Shown here piece after piece: positions 27,745 to 37,065 of a DNA stretch of 64,000 nt. The translations under genes and the position numbers were made by a program. The stretch covers positions 496,001-560,000 of the forward strand of contig NZ_CP033896.1 in NCBI RefSeq assembly GCF_003813965.1, in the 5' to 3' direction. This DNA is from Corynebacterium choanae. GTDB taxonomy: Bacteria; Actinomycetota; Actinomycetes; Mycobacteriales; Mycobacteriaceae. The notes beneath the pieces are model-generated. The model worked only from the letters and a program-made list of their open reading frames with translations. It was not told where the DNA came from and made no database searches. Within the stretch, counting starts at the first letter, position 1. Each line of letters starts with the position of its first letter.

Positions 27745-28567
27745 ACTATGCAATATATTGGCTATCGTGCGGCAGGGAAAGCCTCTTGAGGGGTACTTCC
27801 GGGGGATACGAGTCGCCGGGCACGAGGGTGTCTGCGCCGGGATGTTCAACCATTTTCCCGAGATCGACATCAACTGGCGAATGGGGGAGGTGACGGTGCA
27901 ATATCGGCACCGCAGCTGTTTCGCCAAGACTGTATATGGGCTGTTTTGTGGCCGGTAACTTGACGGTACTGCTGCGGTTACTCGCCGGTAACCTGTGCAA
28001 GTCTGGTCAACTGGCAAACCGGCTTACCACTTTGGTGCGATTTGCCGCCAGAACGGGCGCTGCACTGCCTCGCCAAGAAACTGGTTTTTATTCCCCCAAA
28101 TGGGTGGGCTGTGTGGTGGTTGGGTGCCACGCAGTAGGGAAGTGTCATGACGGAACGTTGGAAGCGCTTCGCTCGGAGAAGCAGCGGTGCGCCAGCCGCA
28201 CCGCAACTAGGGGAGTCAAAGTACCTTAAGAGTGTCGCAAGCCCAGTCTGTCGAGACAGGCATCAGCCAAGTGTGCGGTGAGCAGGGGGCAAGATATCTT
28301 GTGAGCAACAGCAGCCATGTTGTGTTATTCACCGCCACAGATCAGATCATCACCAGCCTGGTGGGGTTGTTATCCCTCCCTGCGGCGTGTGTTAGCCCTC
28401 ACCGGCGGCGTGTGTTAGTTCTCACCGTCGGCGTGTGTTAGTTCTCACCGTCTGCGTGTGTTACTCCGTGCCAGTTCCCTTGGATCCTGGTGTGCGCTGA
28501 TAGCTGCGGCATCCAAGCCGGGTACTTGCGGTGCTGGCTGCTCGCTGAATGCTGGCGGTGTTAGCTG
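27745..28567. other. Intergenic between phoU and dusB
   Basis: About 820 bases without a supported gene. It contains the 23-bp tandem repeat at 28382-28470. Confidence 0.5.
28382..28470. repeat. Tandem repeat, 23-bp unit, nearly 4 copies
   Basis: Units start at 28382, 28405, 28428 and 28451 with the core GGCGTGTGTTAGTTCTCACC. The second and third differ at one base; the first differs at two or three; the fourth is incomplete and diverged. Each contains GTGTGTTAG...TCACC, so a protein-binding role is possible but unproven. Confidence 0.85.
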
Positions 28568-29761
28568 CTAGCCGCCCGAATTTTCAATCTCTGCACCAAC
28601 CGGAACGGTGAGATCATAGGGATCATCCAACCAGCCTTCCGGCAGGGTAACTTTCTTTGCCCGGCCTTGCCGACCACGCGCCCCATCAGCATCATCGGCG
28701 ACTGCAACCGCATCACGATACGGTGCCAGTAGTTCACATAATTCGTGAAAAGTCGATACCCGGGCAAGATCAGCGCGCAGCTGGCCGCCGACCGGGAACC
28801 CGCGGAAATACCAGCCCATATGTTTCCGAATGTCGCGCATCGCCCGCTGCTCACCATCATGCGCGATCAACAATTCGGTGTGCCGCAGCACAATACTGCA
28901 CACCTGCCCCAACGTCGGTGGCGCTGGTTTTTCATGACCATTGAGTACTGCAGCTAACTCGGTAAACAGCCATGGACGTCCCAAACAGCCGCGACCCACC
29001 ACAACCCCGGCACAGCCGGTGTGTTCCATCATTGCGGCGGCATCCTCGGCAGCGAAAATATCCCCATTGCCTAACACTGGAATCCCAGTAGGGCGAAGAT
29101 GCTCCACCAATTCGCCGATCGCATCCCAGTCGGCGTGACCGGCATAGCGTTGCGCGGCAGTACGACCATGAATCGCGACCGCCTGCGCGCCTTCTTCCAC
29201 CGCAATCCGGCCGGCAGCAAGATGCGTCATATGCTCAGCGTCAATACCGGTGCGCATTTTGACGGTGACCGGAATATCGGTTCCTTCACAGGCTTTCACT
29301 GCAGCGCCCACAATTGCTGCGAAAAGTCGCTGCTTGTAGGGTAGTGCGGCGCCGCCGCCGCGCCGGGTCACCTTCGGTACAGGGCAGCCGAAATTCATAT
29401 CGATATGGTCGGCCAAGTTCTCGTCAACGATCATTTTCGCTGCAAGATACGTGTATTTCGGATCAGTGGTGTATAGCTGCAAACTGCGCGGCTGCTCATC
29501 GGGGGCGAAGGTGGTCATGTGCAGCGTTTTCTCGTTGCGTTCGACCAGCGCCCGAGCAGTCACCATTTCACAGACATAGAGTCCGGCGACGGTACCGAAG
29601 GCGTCGCGTTCGAGTTCCCGGCACAAACTACGAAATGCCACATTGGTCACCCCGGCCATCGGTGCCAAAATTACCGGCGATACTAGCGTCAGCGCCCCAA
29701 TGCGCAGCGGATCGCGTTGCGCTGCGGATGCTGTCTGTTGTGTTCCACTGTCATCAACCAC
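28568..29761 (-). CDS. dusB: tRNA-dihydrouridine synthase DusB (397 aa)
   Basis: FMN enzyme that reduces uridine to dihydrouridine in tRNA. The TIM-barrel starts at ALTLVSPVILAPMAGVTN. DHIDMNFGCPVPKVTRRG carries the catalytic Cys, followed by VTVKMRTGID, AVAIHGRTAAQRYAG and PVLGNGDIF, and the helical domain with RDIRKHMGWYFRGFP. GTG at 29761 is chosen as start; the frame is open far upstream to 30145 but that part is not conserved in character. A C-terminal tail of about 30 residues extends past the usual end. Confidence 0.9.
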   Translation of the reverse strand: MVDDSGTQQTASAAQRDPLRIGALTLVSPVILAPMAGVTNVAFRSLCRELERDAFGTVAGLYVCEMVTARALVERNEKTLHMTTFAPDEQPRSLQLYTTDPKYTYLAAKMIVDENLADHIDMNFGCPVPKVTRRGGGAALPYKQRLFAAIVGAAVKACEGTDIPVTVKMRTGIDAEHMTHLAAGRIAVEEGAQAVAIHGRTAAQRYAGHADWDAIGELVEHLRPTGIPVLGNGDIFAAEDAAAMMEHTGCAGVVVGRGCLGRPWLFTELAAVLNGHEKPAPPTLGQVCSIVLRHTELLIAHDGEQRAMRDIRKHMGWYFRGFPVGGQLRADLARVSTFHELCELLAPYRDAVAVADDADGARGRQGRAKKVTLPEGWLDDPYDLTVPVGAEIENSGG

Positions 29762-30557
29762 GGCGTTAGTGTTCCAGGTTTCACCACCGTCGTCCAACTT
29801 TGGGCGGCAGCGAAGGCTGCGACGCGGTATTCGGGCGACGCGGTCTTTGGACACCGTATCGCAGGGTGTCTCGACTTGTGTGGGAGGACTACGACTCGTT
29901 TGGGAATTTGGGAAGCTGTCCCAGCTTGTTTGGGAAGCTTTCATAGCCGGCAGGCTCAATCTGTGCACTCTGGGGTGGGATGAGTTACGCACTACCGGCA
30001 GTGATGATCTGTGGCCATACGGGAAGAACGGAGAGACGCACAGCCCAAGCTGTCCGACTGCGATGGCGACCACCGCATGCCGGGGGTGAAGGATTTGGGG
30101 TGATATTCTCCAGGGATTTCGAGAGTATATGCCCGAATGCGGCACCCTATCTGGGGGTATTGGGGTGGCGATCTTTGCGCCGACTTGTCGCTAGCTCAGG
30201 GGCTGCAAGCGTGCCACTGGATAGCGGTTTTTGCAGCGTAGTCCTGGTGTGGGCCTTTTTCGCGGCGGGGGGATTGTCGGGTTATTGTCATCCCCCAATC
30301 GTCGAAATCGATCCCATCGCCGGTGGAACTCCCCTATTGTGGGGAAAGTAACGTGACCGCGGGAGCAGCGATCTAGCCCACCGGCTGGTGGATACCCGCA
30401 TCCCTACCGCGGCGCACCCTACACCGTCACATTTTTCCATCCTGCCAATCGCCGAAACATTCCGATCAGTGAAGTGACTGTGCGATCAGTGAAGCGATCG
30501 GCAAGCTCACCCGCTGCCCAAACTGGCTGCAGGATGGAACATAACAGGAGGAAGTAC
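29762..30557. other. Shared upstream region of dusB and the CoA-transferase gene
   Basis: About 795 bases between divergent genes. It holds GTTTGGGA-type short imperfect repeats (29870-29940), a CCCC-TATTGT-GGGG inverted repeat (30331-30344) and the 12-bp direct repeats at 30463-30494. Confidence 0.5.
30463..30494 (+). promoter_or_regulatory. 12-bp direct repeat before the CoA-transferase gene
   Basis: CGATCAGTGAAG occurs at 30463-30474 and 30483-30494, exactly 20 bases apart (about two helical turns) and about 65-95 bases before the start codon. This spacing suggests a paired regulator site; the regulator is unknown. Confidence 0.5.
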
Positions 30558-32075
30558 ATGTCCGACCGGATCGCCAATGCCAAGCTCCGCGGCAAGGTAA
30601 TGACGGCTGAAGAAGCCGCCGAGTTCGTCAACAATGGCGACAATGTAGGAATCTCCGGGTTTACCGGTGCTGGCTACCCGAAGGCACTGCCAACCGCTAT
30701 CGCGAACAAAGCGAAAGCCGCCCACGAGCGTGGCGAAGAATACATGATCAGCCTGTTTACTGGCGCTTCCACCGCACCTGACTGCGATGGTGTGCTTGCT
30801 GAGGCTGACGCCATCCGCTTCCGCACCCCATACCAGTCGGATCCGATCCTGCGCTCGAAGATCAACGACGGCACCACCTACTACATGGACTATCACCTCT
30901 CCGAGTCTGGTCTGTATGTGGAACAAGGCTTCTTTGGCCAGATGAACGTCGCGATCGTTGAAGCGGTGCGGATCACCGAAGATGGCCACCTCGTGCCATC
31001 CTCCTCGGTGGGCAACAACGTGGAATACCTCGACAATGCTGAAAAGATCATCATCGAGGTCAACTCCTGGCAGTCTGAAGAGCTGGAAGGCATGGCGGAT
31101 ATTTACCGCATCAATAAACTGCCGAACCGTCAGCCAATTCCGATCACCGACCCAGGGCAGCGCATCGGTACCACCTATATTGACATCGACCTGGACAAGG
31201 TTGTGGCAGTGGTGGAAACCGACCTGCCAGACCGCAACGCCCCATTCAAGCCGATCGATGACCAGTCGAAGCAGATCGCTGGCCACTTCCTCGACTTCCT
31301 GGAGGGCGAAGTTGCTGCCGGCCGTCTCACCTATGACGGCTACATCATGCAGTCCGGTGTTGGTAACGTGCCAAACGCGGTGATGAGTGGTCTGCTGGAC
31401 TCGAAGTTCGAAAACATTAAGGCCTACACCGAAGTGATCCAGGACGGCATGGTCGATCTCATCGACGCCGGCAAGATGACGGTCGCTTCTGCAACCTCGT
31501 TCTCCCTGTCGCCGGAATATGCCGAGCGGATGAACAAGGAAGCCAGCAAGTATGCCAAGACCATTATTCTGCGTCCGCAGCAGATCTCTAACCACCCAGA
31601 GGTCGTGCGTCGTCTCGGCCTGATCTGCACCAACGGCCTGATCGAAGCTGACATCTACGGCAACGTGAACTCCACCAACGTCACCGGCTCCCGGATGATG
31701 AACGGTGTGGGCGGCTCCGCAGACTTCACCCGGAATGGTCTGATCTCCTCGTTCATCACCCCTTCCGATGCCAAGGGTGGCGCAATCTCGGCGATCGTGC
31801 CGATGGTTTCCCACGTCGACCACACCGAGCAAGACGTCAAGGTCATCATCACCGAATATGGCTACGCCGATCTGCGTGGCCTGGCACCACGCCAAAAGGT
31901 GAAGAAGATGATCGCACTGGCTCACCCGGACTACCGTCCGCTGCTCGAAGAGTACTACGAGCGTGCACTGGCTAAGGCTGAAGCAAACAAGACCATGCAA
32001 ACCCCGCATGATCTCGCCACCGCGCTCAGCTTCCACCAGCGCTTCCAGGACACCGGCACCATGAAACTGTCCTAA
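30558..32075 (+). CDS. cat: Succinyl-CoA:acetate CoA-transferase / acetyl-CoA hydrolase family (505 aa)
   Basis: Cytoplasmic class I CoA-transferase, probably exchanging CoA between succinyl-CoA and acetate. Family features are the N-terminal GISGFTGAGYPKALP, the glycine loop SGVGNVPNAVM, the segment AYTEVIQDGMVDLIDAG that carries the catalytic Glu, and C-terminal ITEYGYADLRGLAPRQK. Start is ATG at 30558 with a strong AGGAGGAAG site. Codon use is very uniform, as in a highly expressed gene. In C. glutamicum (from memory) the equivalent gene is cg2840 and sucCD lie nearby; no sucCD is seen here. A terminator-like hairpin follows at 32141. Confidence 0.93.
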   Translation: MSDRIANAKLRGKVMTAEEAAEFVNNGDNVGISGFTGAGYPKALPTAIANKAKAAHERGEEYMISLFTGASTAPDCDGVLAEADAIRFRTPYQSDPILRSKINDGTTYYMDYHLSESGLYVEQGFFGQMNVAIVEAVRITEDGHLVPSSSVGNNVEYLDNAEKIIIEVNSWQSEELEGMADIYRINKLPNRQPIPITDPGQRIGTTYIDIDLDKVVAVVETDLPDRNAPFKPIDDQSKQIAGHFLDFLEGEVAAGRLTYDGYIMQSGVGNVPNAVMSGLLDSKFENIKAYTEVIQDGMVDLIDAGKMTVASATSFSLSPEYAERMNKEASKYAKTIILRPQQISNHPEVVRRLGLICTNGLIEADIYGNVNSTNVTGSRMMNGVGGSADFTRNGLISSFITPSDAKGGAISAIVPMVSHVDHTEQDVKVIITEYGYADLRGLAPRQKVKKMIALAHPDYRPLLEEYYERALAKAEANKTMQTPHDLATALSFHQRFQDTGTMKLS

Positions 32076-32140
32076 GCGACACTTGGAGCACGCCCGCTGA
32101 GTGAACACACAGCGGCAACTCCTCACCTGTGGCCACTTAT

Positions 32141-32178
32141 CAAGCCCCCTCGCTGGCAGCCGCCAACGAGGGGGCTTG
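32141..32178 (+). terminator. Hairpin after the CoA-transferase gene
   Basis: Perfect 12-bp stem CAAGCCCCCTCG with CGAGGGGGCTTG around a 14-base loop, 65 bases after the stop. The U-run is poor. Confidence 0.65.
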
Positions 32179-32422
32179 ACTGTGCAGTCGACGTTGGAAA
32201 AAACTCGATCACTAGATAGTAAAGCTGTGCTGTCGTAGCGGCACGAAATACGGAGCCCAGCAACCGTGGGCTAAAAGTATTGCGGCGCAGCTCAAACAAG
32301 GTCGACCGCCGGCGGAAGATGGGTGCTCTCGACTGTTGCGCAGCGCTAGGTTTGTGCGAACGGCAATCGCCCTATACAATAGCTGCTGTGGTTGGGGCGT
32401 GTATGCGCCGCCATTCCACAGT

Positions 32423-32495
32423 GGGCCTTTAGCTCAGTTGGTAGAGCTACGGACTTTTAATCCGCAGGTCCCGGGTTCGAGCCCCGGAGGGCCCA
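32423..32495 (+). tRNA. tRNA-Lys (anticodon TTT)
   Basis: Full cloverleaf: acceptor GGGCCTT/AGGGCCC, D arm with AGCTCAGTTGGTAGAGC, anticodon loop CTTTTAA, T arm GGGTTCGAGCCC, discriminator A. CCA is not encoded. Confidence 0.98.
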
Positions 32496-32504
32496 CAATA
32501 AATT

Positions 32505-32553
32505 CAGTGCCCACAGCAAATGATTCCGCATCTGCTGTGGGCACTGTTTTTTT
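32505..32553 (+). terminator. Terminator of tRNA-Lys
   Basis: Perfect 14-bp stem CAGTGCCCACAGCA with TGCTGTGGGCACTG followed by seven T. Confidence 0.95.
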
Positions 32554-33324
32554 GACCTATACCGCACATGCGGTTTTGGGGAAAATTCGGGAGTCCTGTG
32601 CAGAGCTGATCTTGCACAGAACTCCCATTTTTTAAGGACACATGCGGTGACGATTGCAGCCGTCTCACACTCAGAAATCCGCAGTCGTTAGCCTTCGCTC
32701 TGCCAATGTATAGCGCCAGTTGAAATTGGACGGTCAGTGCCAGTCGTTGATGATGTAAATTCCACCGATGATCGGCCCCTGCGATGTCTGATGCTGGTTT
32801 GTGGCGTGTGTGTGGCTGCCGATCAACGAGCTCGAATATGGGGATCAGCTCGTCGTGGTGATGGTCGGTGTAGACCTGCTGTCGATTCCCGTTTTAGATG
32901 GCATCGACGGTGGCTGGGGTGGTGATGGTGGTATCAGCGATCCAAGGATCTCGTTCCCTGTGGTTGTTGTTAGCGATTTACATTCTACTTAGGGACAAGG
33001 GTCGTCTTTTGTATCGAGTTGTGTTGGCGGTGGGGTGCAGTAGCCCTGGGGCTTTCGGGGGATCTGCTGCTCGGTGTCGTACCCCTGGGTTGAGGCAGGT
33101 TCTTCACTCCCACGCACTTACTTTTGTGCAGAGCCTCCTTAACACATGCACGTGAGCCAACTTAGGCAGCGCGGCTGGATAGCCCGCCCCCTGCGACTTT
33201 TCCGCCCCTGTCAATGCCGTATGTAACGTTGTCTTGGTTATTGCAGTTGCATCTTTAACTACGAAAAAGTCGACGCAGAAGACATAAATACGACTCCTGC
33301 GCCGGCTGGTTACGTTAACCGTTT
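32554..33324. other. Intergenic accessory stretch
   Basis: About 770 bases with short G+T-rich frames only. No supported gene is seen. Confidence 0.4.
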
Positions 33325-33477
33325 TTAGGTCTCCCTATTCTTTAACTCTTTTGATATTTGCTCAACGTCTCTCTGGAGCTTCATTAAATGCTTTGCCCCT
33401 TTGAAGGCGATGAAAATGATAAGAGCAGGAATGAAGAGAATGGCTGCTATGAGTAGTGCTTCGATGGGGCCGATCAT
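33325..33477 (-). CDS. Small single-span membrane protein (50 aa)
   Basis: MIGPIEALLIAAILFIPALI is the start of a hydrophobic span of about 22 residues; a basic, helical cytoplasmic-type tail with QRDVEQISKELKNRE follows. Family unknown. The ATG at 33477 lies 4 bases after the stop of the secreted-protein gene and has no own ribosome binding site, so it is probably translated by coupling. The pairing with a secreted protein suggests a membrane partner, for example for anchoring, secretion or protection, but this is inference. Confidence 0.55.
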   Translation of the reverse strand: MIGPIEALLIAAILFIPALIIFIAFKGAKHLMKLQRDVEQISKELKNRET

Positions 33478-33481
33478 AGCG

Positions 33482-33958
33482 TTACGGGAGGATGTTGATG
33501 CACGCGTAGTTACCCCAGTTCTCGCCGACACGGACTCGACCGCAGAAGGGAGTGTGTGCATCCACGTCTTTGTAAAGGTCAAACCGGTGCGTTACCCGGC
33601 CTACGGCGCAGTTGCTGCCAGCGGTTTCGGTGATTCGTTGCCCATTTTCGTAGTAGGCAATTTCGAACTCATCAACGCATGCATTGTTTTGAATCATGTT
33701 TGACCCTGCCATGTACGCCACAGCTGCAGTACGTACGTTCAGGCCATCGCCTTTGACATAGAGCCAGTTTGTCGCGCCTGCGCCACCAGGTGCCCATGAT
33801 GCGCCATCTGTGTCTCGCGGTGCGTAGACGTTCTGTGCCGGGGCTGGGGCAGAAGCCTTTTGGACAGAGACTCCATCGTCGCCCACTTCACTTGCGTGTG
33901 CGTATGGCGTGATGGCGGTTGCTGCTGCGATAGCTTTTGTTGGCGCTAGCATCTTCAT
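33482..33958 (-). CDS. Secreted four-cysteine protein of unknown function (158 aa)
   Basis: N-terminal signal peptide MKMLAPTKAIAAATAITPY with a likely cleavage after AHA (about residue 22). An Ala/Pro linker (KASAPAPAQNVYAP) follows, then a domain of about 110 residues with four cysteines (NNACVDEF, GSNCAVG, PFCGRV, YACINI), which could form two disulfides. Repeated Gly/Asn/Tyr and a conserved-looking GRVRVGENWGNYACI ending suggest a small beta-sheet domain. No family is recognised. ATG at 33958 has AAGGAG at good spacing. A CRP/GlxR-like palindrome lies about 70 bases upstream. It could be an exported bacteriocin-like, inhibitor or cell-wall protein; the sequence alone does not decide. Confidence 0.75.
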   Translation of the reverse strand: MKMLAPTKAIAAATAITPYAHASEVGDDGVSVQKASAPAPAQNVYAPRDTDGASWAPGGAGATNWLYVKGDGLNVRTAAVAYMAGSNMIQNNACVDEFEIAYYENGQRITETAGSNCAVGRVTHRFDLYKDVDAHTPFCGRVRVGENWGNYACINILP

Positions 33959-34395
33959 GCTTTTCTCCTTTGGTGCTTGGGGCTGTTAAGCCAAATCTTG
34001 GGTTCCGGAGTTGGGATCACCCCTTGTGACTTTGGTCACTAAGTGTGATGTCGAATACCTTAATGGCAATGATTCCAACTAGCACGGACAGGGGTAAAGC
34101 GCAGACAAACCACACCTGAAGAGAATGGCAGCGCGTCGCCCCCGATTAGCCGAAGCGCTGAAATCGGCGACGGGGATCCCTCGGTGTCCTTTTAAGAGGT
34201 GCCAGACCTGGTAGGGGGCTACCTGCGGCGAAACGAACTCGCCCAATCCCCGAACGGTTCCTCCGCCTGCCCAAAGAAGCCGATATGTTGGCGGTTAAAG
34301 GCTGTTACAACGATGAGATCGGCAGGGGCATTGGAATCTTCCCGGCTACGTTGTTTAACTGGTGATGCCAGTACGGTGGCATGAGCATCGATAGC
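33959..34395. other. Region upstream of the secreted-protein gene
   Basis: About 435 bases. The GlxR-like site lies here; the rest shows no gene. Confidence 0.4.
34025..34040 (-). promoter_or_regulatory. CRP/GlxR-like palindrome
   Basis: TGTGA-CTTTGG-TCACT matches the TGTGA-N6-TCACA consensus of corynebacterial GlxR at 9 of 10 positions. It is about 70 bases before the start of the secreted-protein gene, suggesting cAMP-GlxR control (inference). Confidence 0.45.
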
Positions 34396-34399
34396 GCTG

Positions 34400-34835
34400 A
34401 AGAGTTTTAAAACCCTCAAAAATGAAAACGCCCGCTTCAAGAGCCTGTTGGCTGATCAGGTATTACATGCGCAACCGCTCGAGGGGATCGCGAAGGGAAA
34501 AGTTGTAAGCCCGGCGGCTCAATGCCGGGCAGCCCTAAAACTTCGAGGCCCCCTGGGGCTTAAGGCCATGTCAGGCTTGTTGCTAGGTGTGTATGCCCTG
34601 CAGCAGGTTGCAGTGCACTCTTTAGAAAACACACCACCTGCGACCCGGATAATCACCTCCGTCGGATGCTGCGGGAGTACGCACTTAATCACCCGTGTGC
34701 GGGGTTCATGCGGGCGTACGCGTGTGTGTTCATGCCGAGGGCATGGCGATCAACCGAGAAAAGGTATGGCGGTTATGGCGGGAGGAAGGACTTGCTCAAA
34801 AGGGGATCCGCCTAACGTGGCGGACTAGCGTAAGC
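34400..34835 (+). pseudogene. IS3-family orfA/orfB remnant
   Basis: Translation gives the leucine-zipper end of an IS3 OrfA (LKSFKTLKNENARFKSLLAD), then AKGKVVSPAAQCRAALKL as in the OrfA-OrfB junction of the IS407-like group. After a frame change come MLREYALNHPCAGFMRAYA and, in another frame, EGMAINREKVWRLWREEGL, the HTH_21 segment before the integrase core. The DDE catalytic part is absent. At least two frameshifts show it is dead. Confidence 0.75.
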
Positions 34836-35493
34836 ATTGTGGACGAGCCGGTGGTGCCCGGCACACCACACCACACCACACCAGGTGTGGAGTATTTGAC
34901 TTGGGTTTCCAGGTTACTGCTGATGGGAAGCCCTTGCGAGATCGACGAATACACAGTATGTCGCTGAATGTTGTGGTCGAATGTTCGGTGATCGCTGATC
35001 ATTGGGGCGGCGCGCTGATCCGCCTGTTGCAGGCAGTGGGGTGTGCTGGACTTCCTGCGGATGGACAATGAGCACGAATGTATCTCGCGCTGGCTTGTTG
35101 GGCTATGTGCGAGAAGGTGTAGATGTGTTTTATCCCGCCGGGTAGGCCGTGGACTAGTGGTTTCGTGGACTCCTTTCGTCGGGGTCGCCGTTATGAGTGC
35201 CTGCAGCGGCACGTGTTCGATACGAGGCTTCAAGCGCGTGCGCTGATCGGCGGCTTTCGTGGGGAGCGCAATCTGGGGCACCTTTATTATTCCTAGAGGA
35301 TCTGACCTCACGGGAATTCGCGGCGAAAGCCGCTGCTTAGCTTACCGATTCATTCCCGGTAAGCCCTGACTCGGGACGAGGGGATCCCCTCAGATATTTT
35401 CTAAAAAATCGGCACTTGACCTGGCGATTTGTGTTCTTGGTAGGTGGTGGGTTAAATTATTGGAGCCGACAGGGAAGCCCCCTGGAAAGCAAA
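34836..35493. other. Non-coding stretch before tRNA-Glu
   Basis: About 660 bases, no gene recognised. Probably IS-derived debris and the tRNA promoter region. Confidence 0.4.
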
Positions 35494-35566
<73 letters not shown>

Positions 35567-35571
35567 CAATT

Positions 35572-35606
35572 GCCCCCTACCTGAAACGCCAGGTAGGGGG
35601 CTTTTT
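35572..35606 (+). terminator. Terminator of tRNA-Glu
   Basis: 12-bp stem GCCCCCTACCTG with CAGGTAGGGGGC, loop AAACGC, followed by TTTTT. Confidence 0.95.
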
Positions 35607-35639
35607 CGTACCCATAACCAACTCCTTAAGTTCGGGTTA

Positions 35640-35672
35640 GGGTTAAGGTACAAAATGTGTGTCTGGGGGTGG
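35640..35672. repeat. 33-bp sequence shared with 1321-1353
   Basis: Second copy of the sequence with core ACAAAATGTGTGTCTGG (32 of 33 identical). Here it forms the last codons and stop of the OrfA-like frame, supporting an origin as an insertion-sequence end. Confidence 0.6.
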
Positions 35673-36029
35673 GGGTGGCTGTGGGGGTTTTGGTCGCAAC
35701 GCCCCGATACCACCCTTATTTACCTGCCACGCCCAGTGAGAAATCAGGTCCGGCGATGACAACCCAAATTCTTGAGCAAGATCAAACCTTGTTTCGCCGG
35801 CTTTATAGCGGCAAAGGATCTCCATCTTCGTGTCAAAAGAATACTGTTTCTTCGATGGTTTACTCACAAGACATAGTCTGCCATGTAGCCTAAACCTTCT
35901 TTCGAGACGAAGTACACGGTCACGGTTGACCCCTAGACGGGTAGCTACCGCACGTGCGCCGTAACCCTCCTCGAAGAGATCGACTGCTAGCTCACGCTGA
36001 GTCTGACTGAGTTTGCTGCGTGGATGCAT
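35643..36029 (-). pseudogene. IS3-like OrfA, truncated element
   Basis: Helix-turn-helix transposase subunit: MHPRSKLSQTQRELAVDLFE, GYGARAVATRLGVNRDRVLRLE and a second HTH in KMEILCRYKAGETRFDLAQEFG, then WAWQVNKGGIGALRP as in IS3/IS150-type OrfA. The end PPQPPPPPDTHFVP comes from the shared 33-bp sequence rather than from OrfA, and no OrfB with a DDE core follows. The element has therefore lost its right part. An imperfect inverted repeat (CCCCACAATC...GATTATGGGG) lies just before the start at about 36038-36081. Confidence 0.7.
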
Positions 36030-37065
36030 TGAAACTCCCCACAATCTGGTTTTCTGATTGCTCAGTCCGGATTATGGGGAGCAGTTCAAACACGGCAGTT
36101 GTTTCATCTCGTAAATGCCCGAAAAAATACAGCAGTCGATCGTCAATAGTGGGGCGCAAAGCCGTGGTGCTTGCTGACGCCGCAGCGAGGGTCAGATTCG
36201 TTGATCCGGGTCTTGCACCAACAGTGGGCAACCCTAATGTCCGGTGGTAGCACGGGCGGTGAGATACGCTGCGTGCCGAAAATTGCACAGCCTCTTTCCA
36301 TCCGGCTGCGCCGGCGAATGGCGGCACCACACAGTACCCGCAACCCCAATTGCGCCAGTGTCTATCACAAAGTGGGGTAGAGTTTTCGCTGGCCAGAGCC
36401 CTATTGAAATGGTGCAATTTGCACAGACACGAAACTGGTACACGATTGTTGACCCTTGCGCGGATGTTTCATGCCAGCAAGCCCGCTTCGTCGGCTTCGT
36501 GCTCTCCAGCCAACGAGGGGATCGACTCGGATCCAAGGACGATACGGGAACGCTCAACGTTCCCAGCAGCTATCACGTCGGTTCTGCGGGGTAACGCTTG
36601 ATTCCGGTAGCCTGACTCGCAACAGTTGGCCAGACAGATAAATGCTACAGCCTTTGACTCTCCTAGCGAATCCTCGCGGCCGGAAGTGCACCATCGGCAA
36701 TTGGAAAATTCCGCAGTAGAACTGAACGTCCAGAAGGTACCTTGCCACCATTCGCAGGGGAATACCCGCTGATTTTTGTGCAGCGAATTTTATCCTGGAA
36801 CAGTGACATGGACGGTGTTCGGTAAAGCGCTTCGGTACAGGCCCCAAGGCGACTCTTTGAGACTCTTCGTCTTTTCATGGTGATTACAGCCGGGATGCAC
36901 AGCACTGATTTATTCGCAAACCATGCACTCCATTTGGCGCCGCAAGCATCGAACCCTGAAATTGCAACAGCGCACGAAGCAGGAAACTACCTGCCACGTG
37001 CGCTGTGCGTTTTTACCATTTGAGCATTGAGTGCAAAGCCTCGATGCTCACAAGGTGGTTATGGA
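36030..37065. other. Non-coding stretch between IS remnant and surface-protein gene
   Basis: About 1 kb without a recognised gene. It contains the hairpin at 36967-37014 and an inverted repeat TGAGCAT...ATGCTCA (about 37021-37052) just past the surface-protein gene, possibly its terminator. Confidence 0.4.
36967..37014 (+). terminator. Hairpin with T-run between convergent units
   Basis: ACAGCGCACG pairs with CGTGCGCTGT, and inside it GCAGG pairs with CCTGC; TTTTT follows on the plus strand. Confidence 0.65.

Noticed and set aside
30507..32126. 539-codon antisense frame across the CoA-transferase gene
   Set aside because: Shadow of a strongly biased coding sequence; the plus-strand product is a clear family member.
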